The translations under genes were made by a program, and so were the position numbers. From the NCBI GenBank assembly GCA_007132635.1, contig SLOG01000077.1, positions 1 to 7,497 of the forward strand: DNA of 7,497 nucleotides. The letters are read 5' to 3'. The notes under the pieces were generated by a model, which saw only the letters and a program-made list of their open reading frames with translations, was not told the origin of the DNA and made no database searches. The DNA comes from Limnochordia bacterium (lineage in GTDB: Bacteria > Bacillota > Limnochordia > Darwinibacteriales > SLO01). This document shows, in pieces, positions 1 through 6,514 of this stretch. Position 1 is the stretch's first letter. Each line of letters begins with the position of its first letter.

Positions 1-946
1 CTGAGCTATTATGAATCTGGTCCGAAAGCGGGCAGTCCAATGTCGGCACCACGAAGACTTGTGGCATCACCGCCGCTGCCTGCCGCTGCACTTCTCGGAC
101 GCGGCTCCAACCCTCATCACTATCCGGTGTGGCCGCGGTCAACAGCCGATTGAGCTGCACCGTCAGAAACGGCAGCTCTGGATTGTCCACTGCTGCACGC
201 ACGTGCTGAACAAACGCCTCAAACCGCTCGCTGTACGTACCGCTGGATTGCACATCCGTATCCGAACACCCTTGGTACCACAACACGCCGCGAACGCGCC
301 GATCCAAGACATCCAATGTGCGCAGCATGCTGTGAAACAAGACGCCGTCTTCATCGGGGTTCCAACTCTTAAGCGGCGATCCTCCCAAAGCCGCCTGCAC
401 TAGACCAATAGGATAGCCGAGTTCGTCGCGCAGATGCTTGGCAAACCGCAAGTACGGTGAGTGCCCGGGGTTCGTTGTTTCACGATTCTCAGGATGTACG
501 CTATTCGTGCTCTCATTCATGGGGTGCGTTGCCATGTCCCAGCGGCCGCTGTTGCGGAGCAGATGAACGCCCGGTTGTGGCGGATCCCACATGGGATCAC
601 GCCCACGGCCCGCACTGTTGCTCTGACCGGCAATTACAAAGACATCACCAACGCCCCAGTGATGGATCATATCGCCGCAAAGAGCCGTCTCAAGCGTTCG
701 TTCTGCCGCTTTGAGGCAAGTTTCCAGGCGATACAGTCCACCCCGCACAACGGCGCCAAACCGCAGCTTCCACTTCTGTTCGCTCTCCATGGAAGCGGCT
801 GTCCACGGCACCACAACACGTCCATCGGCCTCGCGCACAACGCGCCCATACACCTGGACTCCCGCCAACGACTCAGGCCACGACCAGAAACCGGCAAGCT
901 CAATCGACGTGCTGCCGTTATCCTGCTGGACAATCTGCCAATCCAT
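1..946 (-). CDS. Sialate O-acetylesterase-like SGNH carbohydrate esterase (partial, C-terminus beyond window edge)
   Basis: This gene probably encodes a carbohydrate O-acetylesterase of the sialate O-acetylesterase (SASA) group, which removes acetyl groups from sugars; bacterial relatives often act on acetylated xylan or other hemicellulose. The frame is open for 315 codons with no break. Family signs: the block I nucleophile motif in VIAGQSNSAGRG (Ser109), the glycine block in LVQAALGGSPLKSW (about 182-195), the WYQG block (223-226), and the catalytic Asp-x-x-His as DQIH (Asp309, His312). The first ~95 residues look like the small beta domain that precedes the SGNH core. The window ends three codons after the catalytic His, so only the tail is missing. 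I chose ATG 946 because it lies at the start of the recognisable domain; its GAGG signal is only 4 nt away. In-frame GTG 967 and TTG 976 are alternatives. No signal peptide is visible, so it is probably cytoplasmic. It follows the glycoside hydrolase gene by 49 nt and is probably co-transcribed with it. The usual Glu after WYQG is Cys227 here. Confidence 0.87.
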   Translation of the reverse strand, partial: MDWQIVQQDNGSTSIELAGFWSWPESLAGVQVYGRVVREADGRVVVPWTAASMESEQKWKLRFGAVVRGGLYRLETCLKAAERTLETALCGDMIHHWGVGDVFVIAGQSNSAGRGRDPMWDPPQPGVHLLRNSGRWDMATHPMNESTNSVHPENRETTNPGHSPYLRFAKHLRDELGYPIGLVQAALGGSPLKSWNPDEDGVLFHSMLRTLDVLDRRVRGVLWYQGCSDTDVQSSGTYSERFEAFVQHVRAAVDNPELPFLTVQLNRLLTAATPDSDEGWSRVREVQRQAAAVMPQVFVVPTLDCPLSDQIHNSS

Positions 947-995
947 AAGACCTCGTTCAATGCACACTCCCTGCAAAACCCCACCGCCTCTCGTT

Positions 996-3065
996 CTAGT
1001 AGGAAGCGCTCTCTATGCAGAAATCCCGCAGGAGGTCGCTGCCATCCGACACCACTTGACCGTTTTTCACCACGATCTCAGGCACGACGCCGGCATGCCA
1101 GTCAGCCAGCATCGGCAGCGGAAACCGGCCATCGGCATCACTGCAAACAATAAGCCTCTTGTTCGGTACATCGACGCCAATTCCTGCCCAAGCCTGCAGC
1201 ATAGCAACAGCATTGAAGGAGCGGGGGTACATGTCGTTACGAAAATCGGGACGGAATTTATACTCGGTACTGGGCCGCAGGCCAAGGTAGAAGGCAGTTA
1301 GATCTCGCCATACACCCATGGAGGGCCAGAGGGTGTAGTCCTGCTGCGTCAACAGCATGTCGCTTCGCAGCCGTTCCGCATCCAAAAGGAGTGGCTGACC
1401 GGTGAAGAACAAGTAAGCCATACCGTTTGTGGTCAAGGGTGACGCCGTATCCCACCCTTCCGGTTTGCTGCGGGAAATGGTGATCACGTAATGGTCCTGC
1501 TGCCAAGCTTCGGCTTCGAGCGAATCTATAATGGCTTCACTCCCCTGGGCATAGGGCTGTGCCGCCTCCGAATCTCCGTCAATGTCCTCCAGCATAGCCC
1601 CCAGCACACGCAGGGCGGTCCCGGCTTTGACGCCCAGGAATACTTGGTCATCCATATCCCGCAGCAGTTTGTCAAAGCAATCGAGCGTGTTGTTGGTACC
1701 GATATCCGGAAGACCCGTACCGCTAACGTCGGTCTCCAAGACATAGTCAGCCAACTCACAGCACAGAACGCGATAGCGCGAGAACAGCGACGAATCCCCC
1801 GTATATCGATAGTAAAGATAATGCAGCAGGATATAGTTGCAGTTCTCTTCCACCGGCATCGGTCCGGGAATGTATACCTGCTCATCGATGACGAAACCGC
1901 CGCCGACATCGTGACTCATGATTCGGTGCCGAGGCCCGGAAGAGAACGGCCGGCGCCGGTTGCCGCGCTGGTAAGTCTCTGCCCAAATGGAAAGCTGATC
2001 CGTCAGAAGCTCAGGCCAAAACGATGCATAGAAAGGAGCCAGATTGTATTCCACGTCAATGGTGGAAAAATACCCCGTCCCGCCCTCGTAGTTGGTGTAC
2101 AGCGACTGCCCGCTCGGACGTCGCAGCAGCCAAGTCCCGCCTAGGTAGATGTGAAAGTTCCAGTAGATGAAATCTTTCATGTGCTGCGGAAACGGTGCAT
2201 TCTGCACAATGGCGTCAAAGGCTCTGCTTTTCCGCAGAGCTTCTGCATAGTTGTCTGCGGCATAGGCGATCACGGCTTCAACCGTGGCGAGTTCTCTCTG
2301 ATAGAATAGGCTGCATGGTTCGCCGTGGTAGGATACGATATCCTTCTCTTCCAGACAGCAGGCTAAGACAAACGAAAACTCAAGAGTCTCCCCTGGTGCC
2401 AACGCATAGTCGTATTGCGCTGTCTGCCAGTACGCGCAACTGGTTTCGACCAACTCCATATGAGCCCCCGAATCAAGGGCGGCCATTCCCAACTGATAGT
2501 GAAGCAGGCGACCTGGTTTGGTCTCCGGTCCGCGGAAGGCAGCAGCCACGGACATTGCCTGCACAACCCCAATTTGGTCTGGCAGACAGCGAGTCTCCAG
2601 GTTCTCGAGCCCTCCCAGTACTCGACCAGTCTGGACAGAATCCGAGCGATTCCGCAGCCGGGCTGTGGCATAGAAGAACGGGGCCGATGATAGGAGCTTG
2701 TCCTGAGGGTAAAACGGCGACGTGAATTCCCATTCCAAGTCGATTCCCGGATGGTCGGCTTCGCTCTTAAGGACTGCAGTCGTCATACTGCGGTGTATGG
2801 AGAACTCGTCGATACTGCGCGTTGTGCGGTCAAACCCCGCAGGGTACTGCAGCGGTAGACTCCACAGTTCGCCGTCGATTTCCGCAGCAAAAAAAGCCGC
2901 CAAATTAGTGTTGATGGGGCCTAACCCCACTGGAAGCACACCGCGGCCTTTGGGATGAAACTGCAGGGAAAAACGCGAACCAAACCGGGAAATATACTGA
3001 TCCTCGTACCTCTCCGGGGCTAGGTCTGCTTGGATAAAATGCAGTTCTTTCTGGCGATCGCTCAA
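996..3065 (-). CDS. (alpha/alpha)6-barrel glycoside hydrolase, distantly like GH52 / DUF4965 proteins
   Basis: The product has 689 residues. It shows a beta-rich N-terminal domain (about 1-255), a helical domain with repeated aromatic helices (about 260-630) and a short beta tail (about 631-689). This is the layout of (alpha/alpha)6-barrel glycosidases. By eye the helical core recalls two groups. NYEGG and YFSTIDVEYN (325-341), SHDVGGG (384-390), and NNTLDCFD followed by DDQVFLGVKAG (458-482) line up loosely with GH52 beta-xylosidases, whose length is also close to 700. SHDVGGG followed by MPVEEN (403-408) recalls DUF4965/glutaminase-A-like proteins. Glu326 and the acidic residues of NTLDCFD are the obvious catalytic candidates, by inference only. 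No signal peptide is seen, so it probably acts on imported oligosaccharides. The start is TTG 3065: an AGGAGG sits 8 nt upstream, whereas an earlier in-frame TTG at 3071 is only 2 nt from it. It has its own candidate promoter and leads the esterase gene. A glycosidase role is likely, but the substrate and exact family are not established. Confidence 0.78.
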   Translation of the reverse strand: MSDRQKELHFIQADLAPERYEDQYISRFGSRFSLQFHPKGRGVLPVGLGPINTNLAAFFAAEIDGELWSLPLQYPAGFDRTTRSIDEFSIHRSMTTAVLKSEADHPGIDLEWEFTSPFYPQDKLLSSAPFFYATARLRNRSDSVQTGRVLGGLENLETRCLPDQIGVVQAMSVAAAFRGPETKPGRLLHYQLGMAALDSGAHMELVETSCAYWQTAQYDYALAPGETLEFSFVLACCLEEKDIVSYHGEPCSLFYQRELATVEAVIAYAADNYAEALRKSRAFDAIVQNAPFPQHMKDFIYWNFHIYLGGTWLLRRPSGQSLYTNYEGGTGYFSTIDVEYNLAPFYASFWPELLTDQLSIWAETYQRGNRRRPFSSGPRHRIMSHDVGGGFVIDEQVYIPGPMPVEENCNYILLHYLYYRYTGDSSLFSRYRVLCCELADYVLETDVSGTGLPDIGTNNTLDCFDKLLRDMDDQVFLGVKAGTALRVLGAMLEDIDGDSEAAQPYAQGSEAIIDSLEAEAWQQDHYVITISRSKPEGWDTASPLTTNGMAYLFFTGQPLLLDAERLRSDMLLTQQDYTLWPSMGVWRDLTAFYLGLRPSTEYKFRPDFRNDMYPRSFNAVAMLQAWAGIGVDVPNKRLIVCSDADGRFPLPMLADWHAGVVPEIVVKNGQVVSDGSDLLRDFCIESASY

Positions 3066-3073
3066 AACCAACT

Positions 3074-3079
3074 CCTCCT
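3074..3079 (-). promoter_or_regulatory. Ribosome binding site that fixes a TTG start
   Basis: A perfect AGGAGG ends 8 nt before TTG 3065. This favours that TTG over the in-frame TTG at 3071 and the later codons of the glycoside hydrolase gene. Confidence 0.8.
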
Positions 3080-3081
3080 AT

Positions 3082-3098
3082 CTGCAGATTTCCTGCAG
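3082..3098 (-). promoter_or_regulatory. Dyad CTGCAG-N5-CTGCAG overlapping a promoter (operator candidate)
   Basis: Two copies of the palindrome CTGCAG flank a 5-nt spacer. The 17-bp element touches the candidate -10 box and covers the expected transcription start of the glycoside hydrolase gene. A repressor bound here would block initiation. No regulator family can be named from the sequence alone, and the dyad is short enough to be chance. Confidence 0.35.
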
Positions 3099-3105
3099 TA
3101 TAGCA
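3097..3105 (-). promoter_or_regulatory. Extended -10 promoter for the glycoside hydrolase-esterase pair
   Basis: Read on the minus strand, TGC directly precedes TATACT (TATACT at 3102-3097), matching the extended -10 form TGnTATAAT at most positions. No good -35 box is present at 16-18 nt, which extended -10 promoters can tolerate. Transcription would start near 3090 and give a leader of about 25 nt that includes the AGGAGG. It lies in the 100-bp gap after the HEPN-CBS gene, so the hydrolase and esterase may form their own unit. Confidence 0.45.
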
Positions 3106-3165
3106 GAAAGCTGCGGGCAATACATGAACGATCGCGTCAGTCTTTTGCAGTTTTAGGACGACATG

Positions 3166-3906
3166 CTACCGCCACTCGATGCGGCGCAGTTCCACCTTCT
3201 CATACAAATCGGTCAAATCGCCGGTCGTAATGATACCGCAGGGCTCCGAGCCGCAGTCACCGTCCTCCGTGATGATAAGTGCGGCCAGGCGGGCTCCTCG
3301 ACGGCTGAACTCCTCAAAGCGAGCAATCGCGTTCATGATAGTCGCACTCCGGCCGATAAAGTCGTGATGGGGCTTCTTCGACGTGAACTTCAGCACTTCT
3401 GCCACCGTTTCTTCTTCCAAGAGCTCGATCCCATTGGAAAAACGAGCAGCCAGCCAGCGAGTGATGGTGTCCGACGTCAACACGTCAAGACAGCGTCCAT
3501 CGCTATACACAGGTATCTGCGAAAACCCTTTTTCAAGCATTTTAGCTGCAGCTTCGCCAATACGATCGGACGGCTGGCAGACAATGATCGGTTTTGTGTA
3601 GAACTCCCCTACGGTCGGCGGGCGCTCCAGCAGAGCCCGGATCTTCTCTAGTGCCTTAACTGCTTCTTCATGCGGTTCTGCGATGGGCTCACCGTCAATT
3701 CGCTCGTGCACAATGGCGTTTCGCAGATCGGCATACTCCTTGAGTTCAACCTGATTGGTCTTCACAATATCGTCGGTTTCGGCAGCGTGATCAACTAACT
3801 GATAAAACGGCACATGCCGCTTTGAATCGCCGTCATAACGAGCGTGCAAGATCCCTTCAATACCAATGAACGCGTTAAGAAAACGCTCTGAGCGCTGCCT
3901 TTCCAA
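3166..3906 (-). CDS. HEPN-like domain fused to two CBS domains
   Basis: The product has 246 residues. The first ~95 are helical and contain LRNAIVHER (61-69), which carries the R-x4-H arrangement (Arg62, Asn63, His67) typical of HEPN domains, many of which are RNases or nucleotide-binding helical bundles. Two CBS domains follow, about 104-160 (FYTKPIIVCQPSDRIGEAA, GFSQIPVYSDGRCLDVLTSD) and about 172-236 (FIGRSATIMNAIARF, RLAALIITEDG, CGIITTGDLTDLY). CBS pairs usually bind adenosyl ligands such as AMP, ATP or SAM, so a ligand-controlled HEPN module is a reasonable inference, though no RNase activity is shown. The start is TTG 3906, 7 nt after AGGAGG. The frame is open upstream to 4098, but that part overlaps the preceding gene and looks like non-coding proline/arginine-rich translation. 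It is the last gene of the run beginning with eda and follows the methyltransferase-like gene by 29 nt. HEPN-type domains fused to CBS pairs occur in other Bacillota proteins as far as I recall; their function is unclear. Confidence 0.85.
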   Translation of the reverse strand: MERQRSERFLNAFIGIEGILHARYDGDSKRHVPFYQLVDHAAETDDIVKTNQVELKEYADLRNAIVHERIDGEPIAEPHEEAVKALEKIRALLERPPTVGEFYTKPIIVCQPSDRIGEAAAKMLEKGFSQIPVYSDGRCLDVLTSDTITRWLAARFSNGIELLEEETVAEVLKFTSKKPHHDFIGRSATIMNAIARFEEFSRRGARLAALIITEDGDCGSEPCGIITTGDLTDLYEKVELRRIEWR

Positions 3907-3911
3907 AGCTG

Positions 3912-3919
3912 CACCTCCT
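3912..3919 (-). promoter_or_regulatory. Ribosome binding site that fixes a TTG start
   Basis: AGGAGGTG lies just before TTG 3906, with 7 nt between AGGAGG and the start codon. It sets the HEPN-CBS start after the stop codon of the preceding gene and rejects a 64-codon longer reading. Confidence 0.8.
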
Positions 3920-3935
3920 AGCAGGCCCTCATCTA

Positions 3936-4808
3936 TCAAGTCTTTTGGGCCACCATCCACCATTGACTGTCCAACCAATCTCGTTCTACAATCTGAAGCG
4001 GCAAATCGGACTCTTGAACCCAGCGGCGGGCCAGCGGGATCAGGCTCCCATACAGCTCCTGCGAGTACCCTGCGTCTAGATCCATTTGGAAGACACAATG
4101 GTTGAAGACGAGATATCCGCCATCCACCGTAACATCACACACCGAACGTAAAACAGCAATTAGGGCCGGCGCCGCGATTGTCTCTAGGCGGCCGTCAGCG
4201 TGATAGTCCATCACCAACCGCACCATGGAAGGCAGCACTGACCACCAGCTGTTGGAGACAGTGTCGATCCCGTGACGGTCAGCAACGATGGTCTGGATTA
4301 GGTCATTCACCGCATGCTGAAAGGCGACGAGCGCAAAGGTCCCCGGTGGAAAATAACGGGGTATCTGGTCAGCATTATCTTCGACGACCTGCACATCAAG
4401 TGTCAGCGCCTTCGTCTGTGCCAAGAAACTCTGAGTCAGGTCTCGGTTAAGGTTAGCCGTGACATAGCGTCCTGCGCCTCCCCCGTACACGGCTAGAGCC
4501 TCAGGTACATACGTAGTATCTCCAGCAGCCGCTTCCAACAAGACCCCTGTCGAGGGAAGCTGCAATTCTTCAAACAGAGTACACCAGGCCGCTGTGTAAT
4601 ACAGCCAAAACGCACTTGGGCTTGATACGCCAAACCGTCGATGCACCGGGCCTCCCACCGGCGAGCCCATTACCTCTTCGAAAACCGAGGTTAGATCTGG
4701 TGCCGAGAGTCTTCTGAACTGGGAGGCCTCTGCCTCCCCCAAGCGCTGCAATAAAGCCTCTGCCCAAGGCGCGTCTACAAGGTGGCGAGCCACAAATGCG
4801 GGCCGCAT
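3936..4808 (-). CDS. Methyltransferase-like protein of unknown function
   Basis: The product has 290 residues and I do not recognise a named family. Its middle resembles a class I SAM-dependent methyltransferase fold. GVLLEAAAGDTTYVPEAL (88-105) sits where the SAM-binding strand and glycine loop belong, but the usual GxGxG is reduced to AAAGD. YVTANLNRDLT (115-125) resembles the second strand with its acidic or polar end. VVEDNADQIPRYFPPGTFALVAFQHAVNDL (141-170) resembles the motif II-III region, and GGYLVFNHCVF (230-240) a late strand. The N-terminal ~80 residues are a helical cap rich in aromatics. No signal peptide or membrane segment is seen. ATG 4808 follows AGGAGG (4817-4822) by 8 nt, so the start is firm. 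It sits between the lipoprotein and HEPN-CBS genes with gaps of 43 and 29 nt. It may be a true methyltransferase with a diverged loop, or a SAM-binding or inactive relative. Confidence 0.85.
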   Translation of the reverse strand: MRPAFVARHLVDAPWAEALLQRLGEAEASQFRRLSAPDLTSVFEEVMGSPVGGPVHRRFGVSSPSAFWLYYTAAWCTLFEELQLPSTGVLLEAAAGDTTYVPEALAVYGGGAGRYVTANLNRDLTQSFLAQTKALTLDVQVVEDNADQIPRYFPPGTFALVAFQHAVNDLIQTIVADRHGIDTVSNSWWSVLPSMVRLVMDYHADGRLETIAAPALIAVLRSVCDVTVDGGYLVFNHCVFQMDLDAGYSQELYGSLIPLARRWVQESDLPLQIVERDWLDSQWWMVAQKT

Positions 4809-4851
4809 AGCCGAAACCTCCTCTAAAAGGCATGTATGCCCAACATCCTAA

Positions 4852-5412
4852 CTATTCGTCCGTGTCCGGCGCGGGTGCTCGCGTGACGGCCTGCAGCGTA
4901 ACCCCCTGCTGCAGTTCAGCCCGAGTCAGACCCCATACTGCATGGTTCCCATCGACTTTCAGCGTGTTGGCAAATTCGATATCGTCAGGCAGGTAGATCG
5001 AGACAATCAGAATATGTGAACCGTTCTCCCCGTGATCGGAAAGGTTTTCCACCGGCCGCAGGTCATAGCGAAAAGCCCAGCTCCCATCGTGCCTCTCATC
5101 CAGGGTGTACCGTCCTGCTTGCGGAACTTGGCCTTCCCATTCATACACAACCATGCGCTGGAAATCCCGCGTCACTTCGTAACGGCTGAAAGCGGCTTCT
5201 TGCTCTAGAGACGGCACAGAGAGTGCCAAACTGTCCAGAAAGAGATCCATTTCCGCCCCGGCAAACGATTTGTCTACATTAAGCCGCGTGGTCACCAAGG
5301 CTTCCGGAGTCCCCGCCTGCAAGTCCAATTCCTGTTCAATGACAAAACAACCCGAAAGTACAAGACCCAAAAGCAGAAGCAACAGCAGACGATGCCAACG
5401 TGCGTGTTTCAA
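4852..5412 (-). CDS. LppM-like membrane-anchored lipoprotein
   Basis: The product is about 186 residues and begins with a lipoprotein signal peptide: basic MKHARWHR, a run of leucines, then the lipobox LSGC with Cys22 as the lipidated residue. The mature protein would be tethered to the outer face of the cell membrane. The rest is mostly beta strands and ends with VWGLTRAELQQGVTLQAVTR, which recalls LppM/DUF3153-type lipoproteins; unlike some of those it has no C-terminal membrane segment. The role is unknown. The start is uncertain by a few codons: TTG 5412 keeps the ~8-nt spacing seen at neighbouring genes, while ATG 5418 lies only 3 nt after AAGGAG. The signal peptide is intact either way. 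It lies 42 nt after kdgK and 43 nt before the methyltransferase-like gene, so it is probably in the same transcript. It does not look like a transporter binding protein, being too small. Confidence 0.85.
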   Translation of the reverse strand: MKHARWHRLLLLLLLGLVLSGCFVIEQELDLQAGTPEALVTTRLNVDKSFAGAEMDLFLDSLALSVPSLEQEAAFSRYEVTRDFQRMVVYEWEGQVPQAGRYTLDERHDGSWAFRYDLRPVENLSDHGENGSHILIVSIYLPDDIEFANTLKVDGNHAVWGLTRAELQQGVTLQAVTRAPAPDTDE

Positions 5413-5421
5413 GGCCATCAA

Positions 5422-5427
5422 CTCCTT
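5422..5427 (-). promoter_or_regulatory. Ribosome binding site of the lipoprotein gene
   Basis: AAGGAG precedes TTG 5412 by 9 nt and ATG 5418 by 3 nt. The spacing at other genes in the window (AGGAGG-like, 7-8 nt) favours the TTG. Confidence 0.6.
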
Positions 5428-5454
5428 TTCGCGGCGTCCTACTCTGCGAGCCTC

Positions 5455-6480
5455 TCAACGCTGGACTCGACCCGAGCTGTCACCCTGAACCAATGCCATG
5501 ACATCCTCCAATGCAGCGTGGTTGAGATCCCCGGGAATCGTATGCTTCAGAGCCGATGCGGCCACACCAAACTCCAGAGCGTCTTTGGGCTGCCAGGCCT
5601 GCAGCAGGCCGTAGATAAAACCGCTGGCAAAGGCATCACCCCCGCCCACGCGGTCTACGATATGTATGTCGTACTGCCTTGAATGATAGAACTCTCGGCC
5701 GTCATAGAGCAAAGCAGACCAGCCATTGTCACTGGCAGACCGACTCTCCCGCAGTGAGGTCGTTACATAGCGAAACTCATAGGTGTCCATCAACTGACGG
5801 CATACCTCTTGATAACCGGATAACTCCAGTTCACCCTGCGCTACATCGCTCGCACCAGCCTTCAATCCCAGCGTTTTCTCGGCGTCTTCCTCATTGCCGA
5901 TGCAGACATCGACGTAATCCATCAAGGGCTGCATGACCCGCTGAGCCTCTTCTGGAGTCCAGAGGTTTTTCCGGTAATTGAGGTCGACACTCACGGTCAC
6001 CCCATACTCCTTGGCTTTCCGCAGTACCTGTTCTGTGAGGGTTGCCGCTTTTTCACCCAAAGCCGGCGTGATCCCAGTGAAATGAAACCATGCGGCATCG
6101 GTAAAGGCTGCGTCCAAATCGAAATCCGACAGATTTGCCTCGGCAATACTGGAATGCGCTCGGTCGTAAACCACTTTGGAGGGCCGCATGGCGGCACCGT
6201 GCTCCAAGAAATAGACTCCCAACCTGCTCCCACCGCGCGATATCAAGTCAGTCCGCACCCCAAAGCGCCGCAGGTGATTGAGAGCACTCTGCCCCAAGGG
6301 ATTGTCCGGTAACTTTGTCAGAAAATGAGCATCCAGGCCGTAGTTGGCAAGGGACACGGCTACATTGGCTTCGCCGCCACCGTAGGTAGCGTCAAACGAT
6401 TCGGCCTGCACAAAGCGTTGATGGTCCGGGGTGGACAGCCGCAGCATGATCTCACCCAGTGTAACAACCTTCTTACTCAT
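5455..6480 (-). CDS. kdgK: 2-keto-3-deoxygluconate kinase (PfkB family)
   Basis: This cytoplasmic kinase phosphorylates 2-keto-3-deoxygluconate with ATP to give KDPG, the penultimate step in hexuronate breakdown. The 341-residue length is normal. PfkB features appear in order: the N-terminal strand VVTLGEIMLRLSTP, the sugar-binding GGGEANVAVSLANYG (34-48), DLNYRKNLW (166-174, typical of KDG kinases), NEED (196-199) in the metal/ATP region, and the signature DRVGGGDAFASGF (276-288) with catalytic base Asp282 and the anion-hole glycines. KHTIPGDLNH (312-321) is also typical of KDG kinases and separates it from fructokinase or ribokinase. ATG 6480 follows AGGGAG (6489-6494) by 8 nt. It sits 34 nt after eda, whose enzyme uses its product, which supports the assignment. 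No missing residues or breaks are seen. Confidence 0.95.
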   Translation of the reverse strand: MSKKVVTLGEIMLRLSTPDHQRFVQAESFDATYGGGEANVAVSLANYGLDAHFLTKLPDNPLGQSALNHLRRFGVRTDLISRGGSRLGVYFLEHGAAMRPSKVVYDRAHSSIAEANLSDFDLDAAFTDAAWFHFTGITPALGEKAATLTEQVLRKAKEYGVTVSVDLNYRKNLWTPEEAQRVMQPLMDYVDVCIGNEEDAEKTLGLKAGASDVAQGELELSGYQEVCRQLMDTYEFRYVTTSLRESRSASDNGWSALLYDGREFYHSRQYDIHIVDRVGGGDAFASGFIYGLLQAWQPKDALEFGVAASALKHTIPGDLNHAALEDVMALVQGDSSGRVQR

Positions 6481-6514
6481 GGTCTACACTCCCTATACTG
6501 TGAAACTCACATCA

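Noticed and set aside
667..984. Possible separate small gene or frameshift at the esterase start
   Set aside because: Translation from 946 to the window edge is one unbroken frame containing all SGNH blocks; the other frame is a shadow.
461..1153. Long open frames on the plus strand (such as 461-1153, 1491-2144 and 3163-3651)
   Set aside because: They lie opposite well-supported minus-strand genes, have low-complexity arginine/serine/proline-rich translations, show no recognisable motifs and lack good ribosome binding sites.
3907..4098. N-terminal extension of the HEPN-CBS protein to 4098
   Set aside because: It would overlap the preceding gene by over 160 nt, its translation is unlike a domain, and an AGGAGG 7 nt before TTG 3906 marks the real start.
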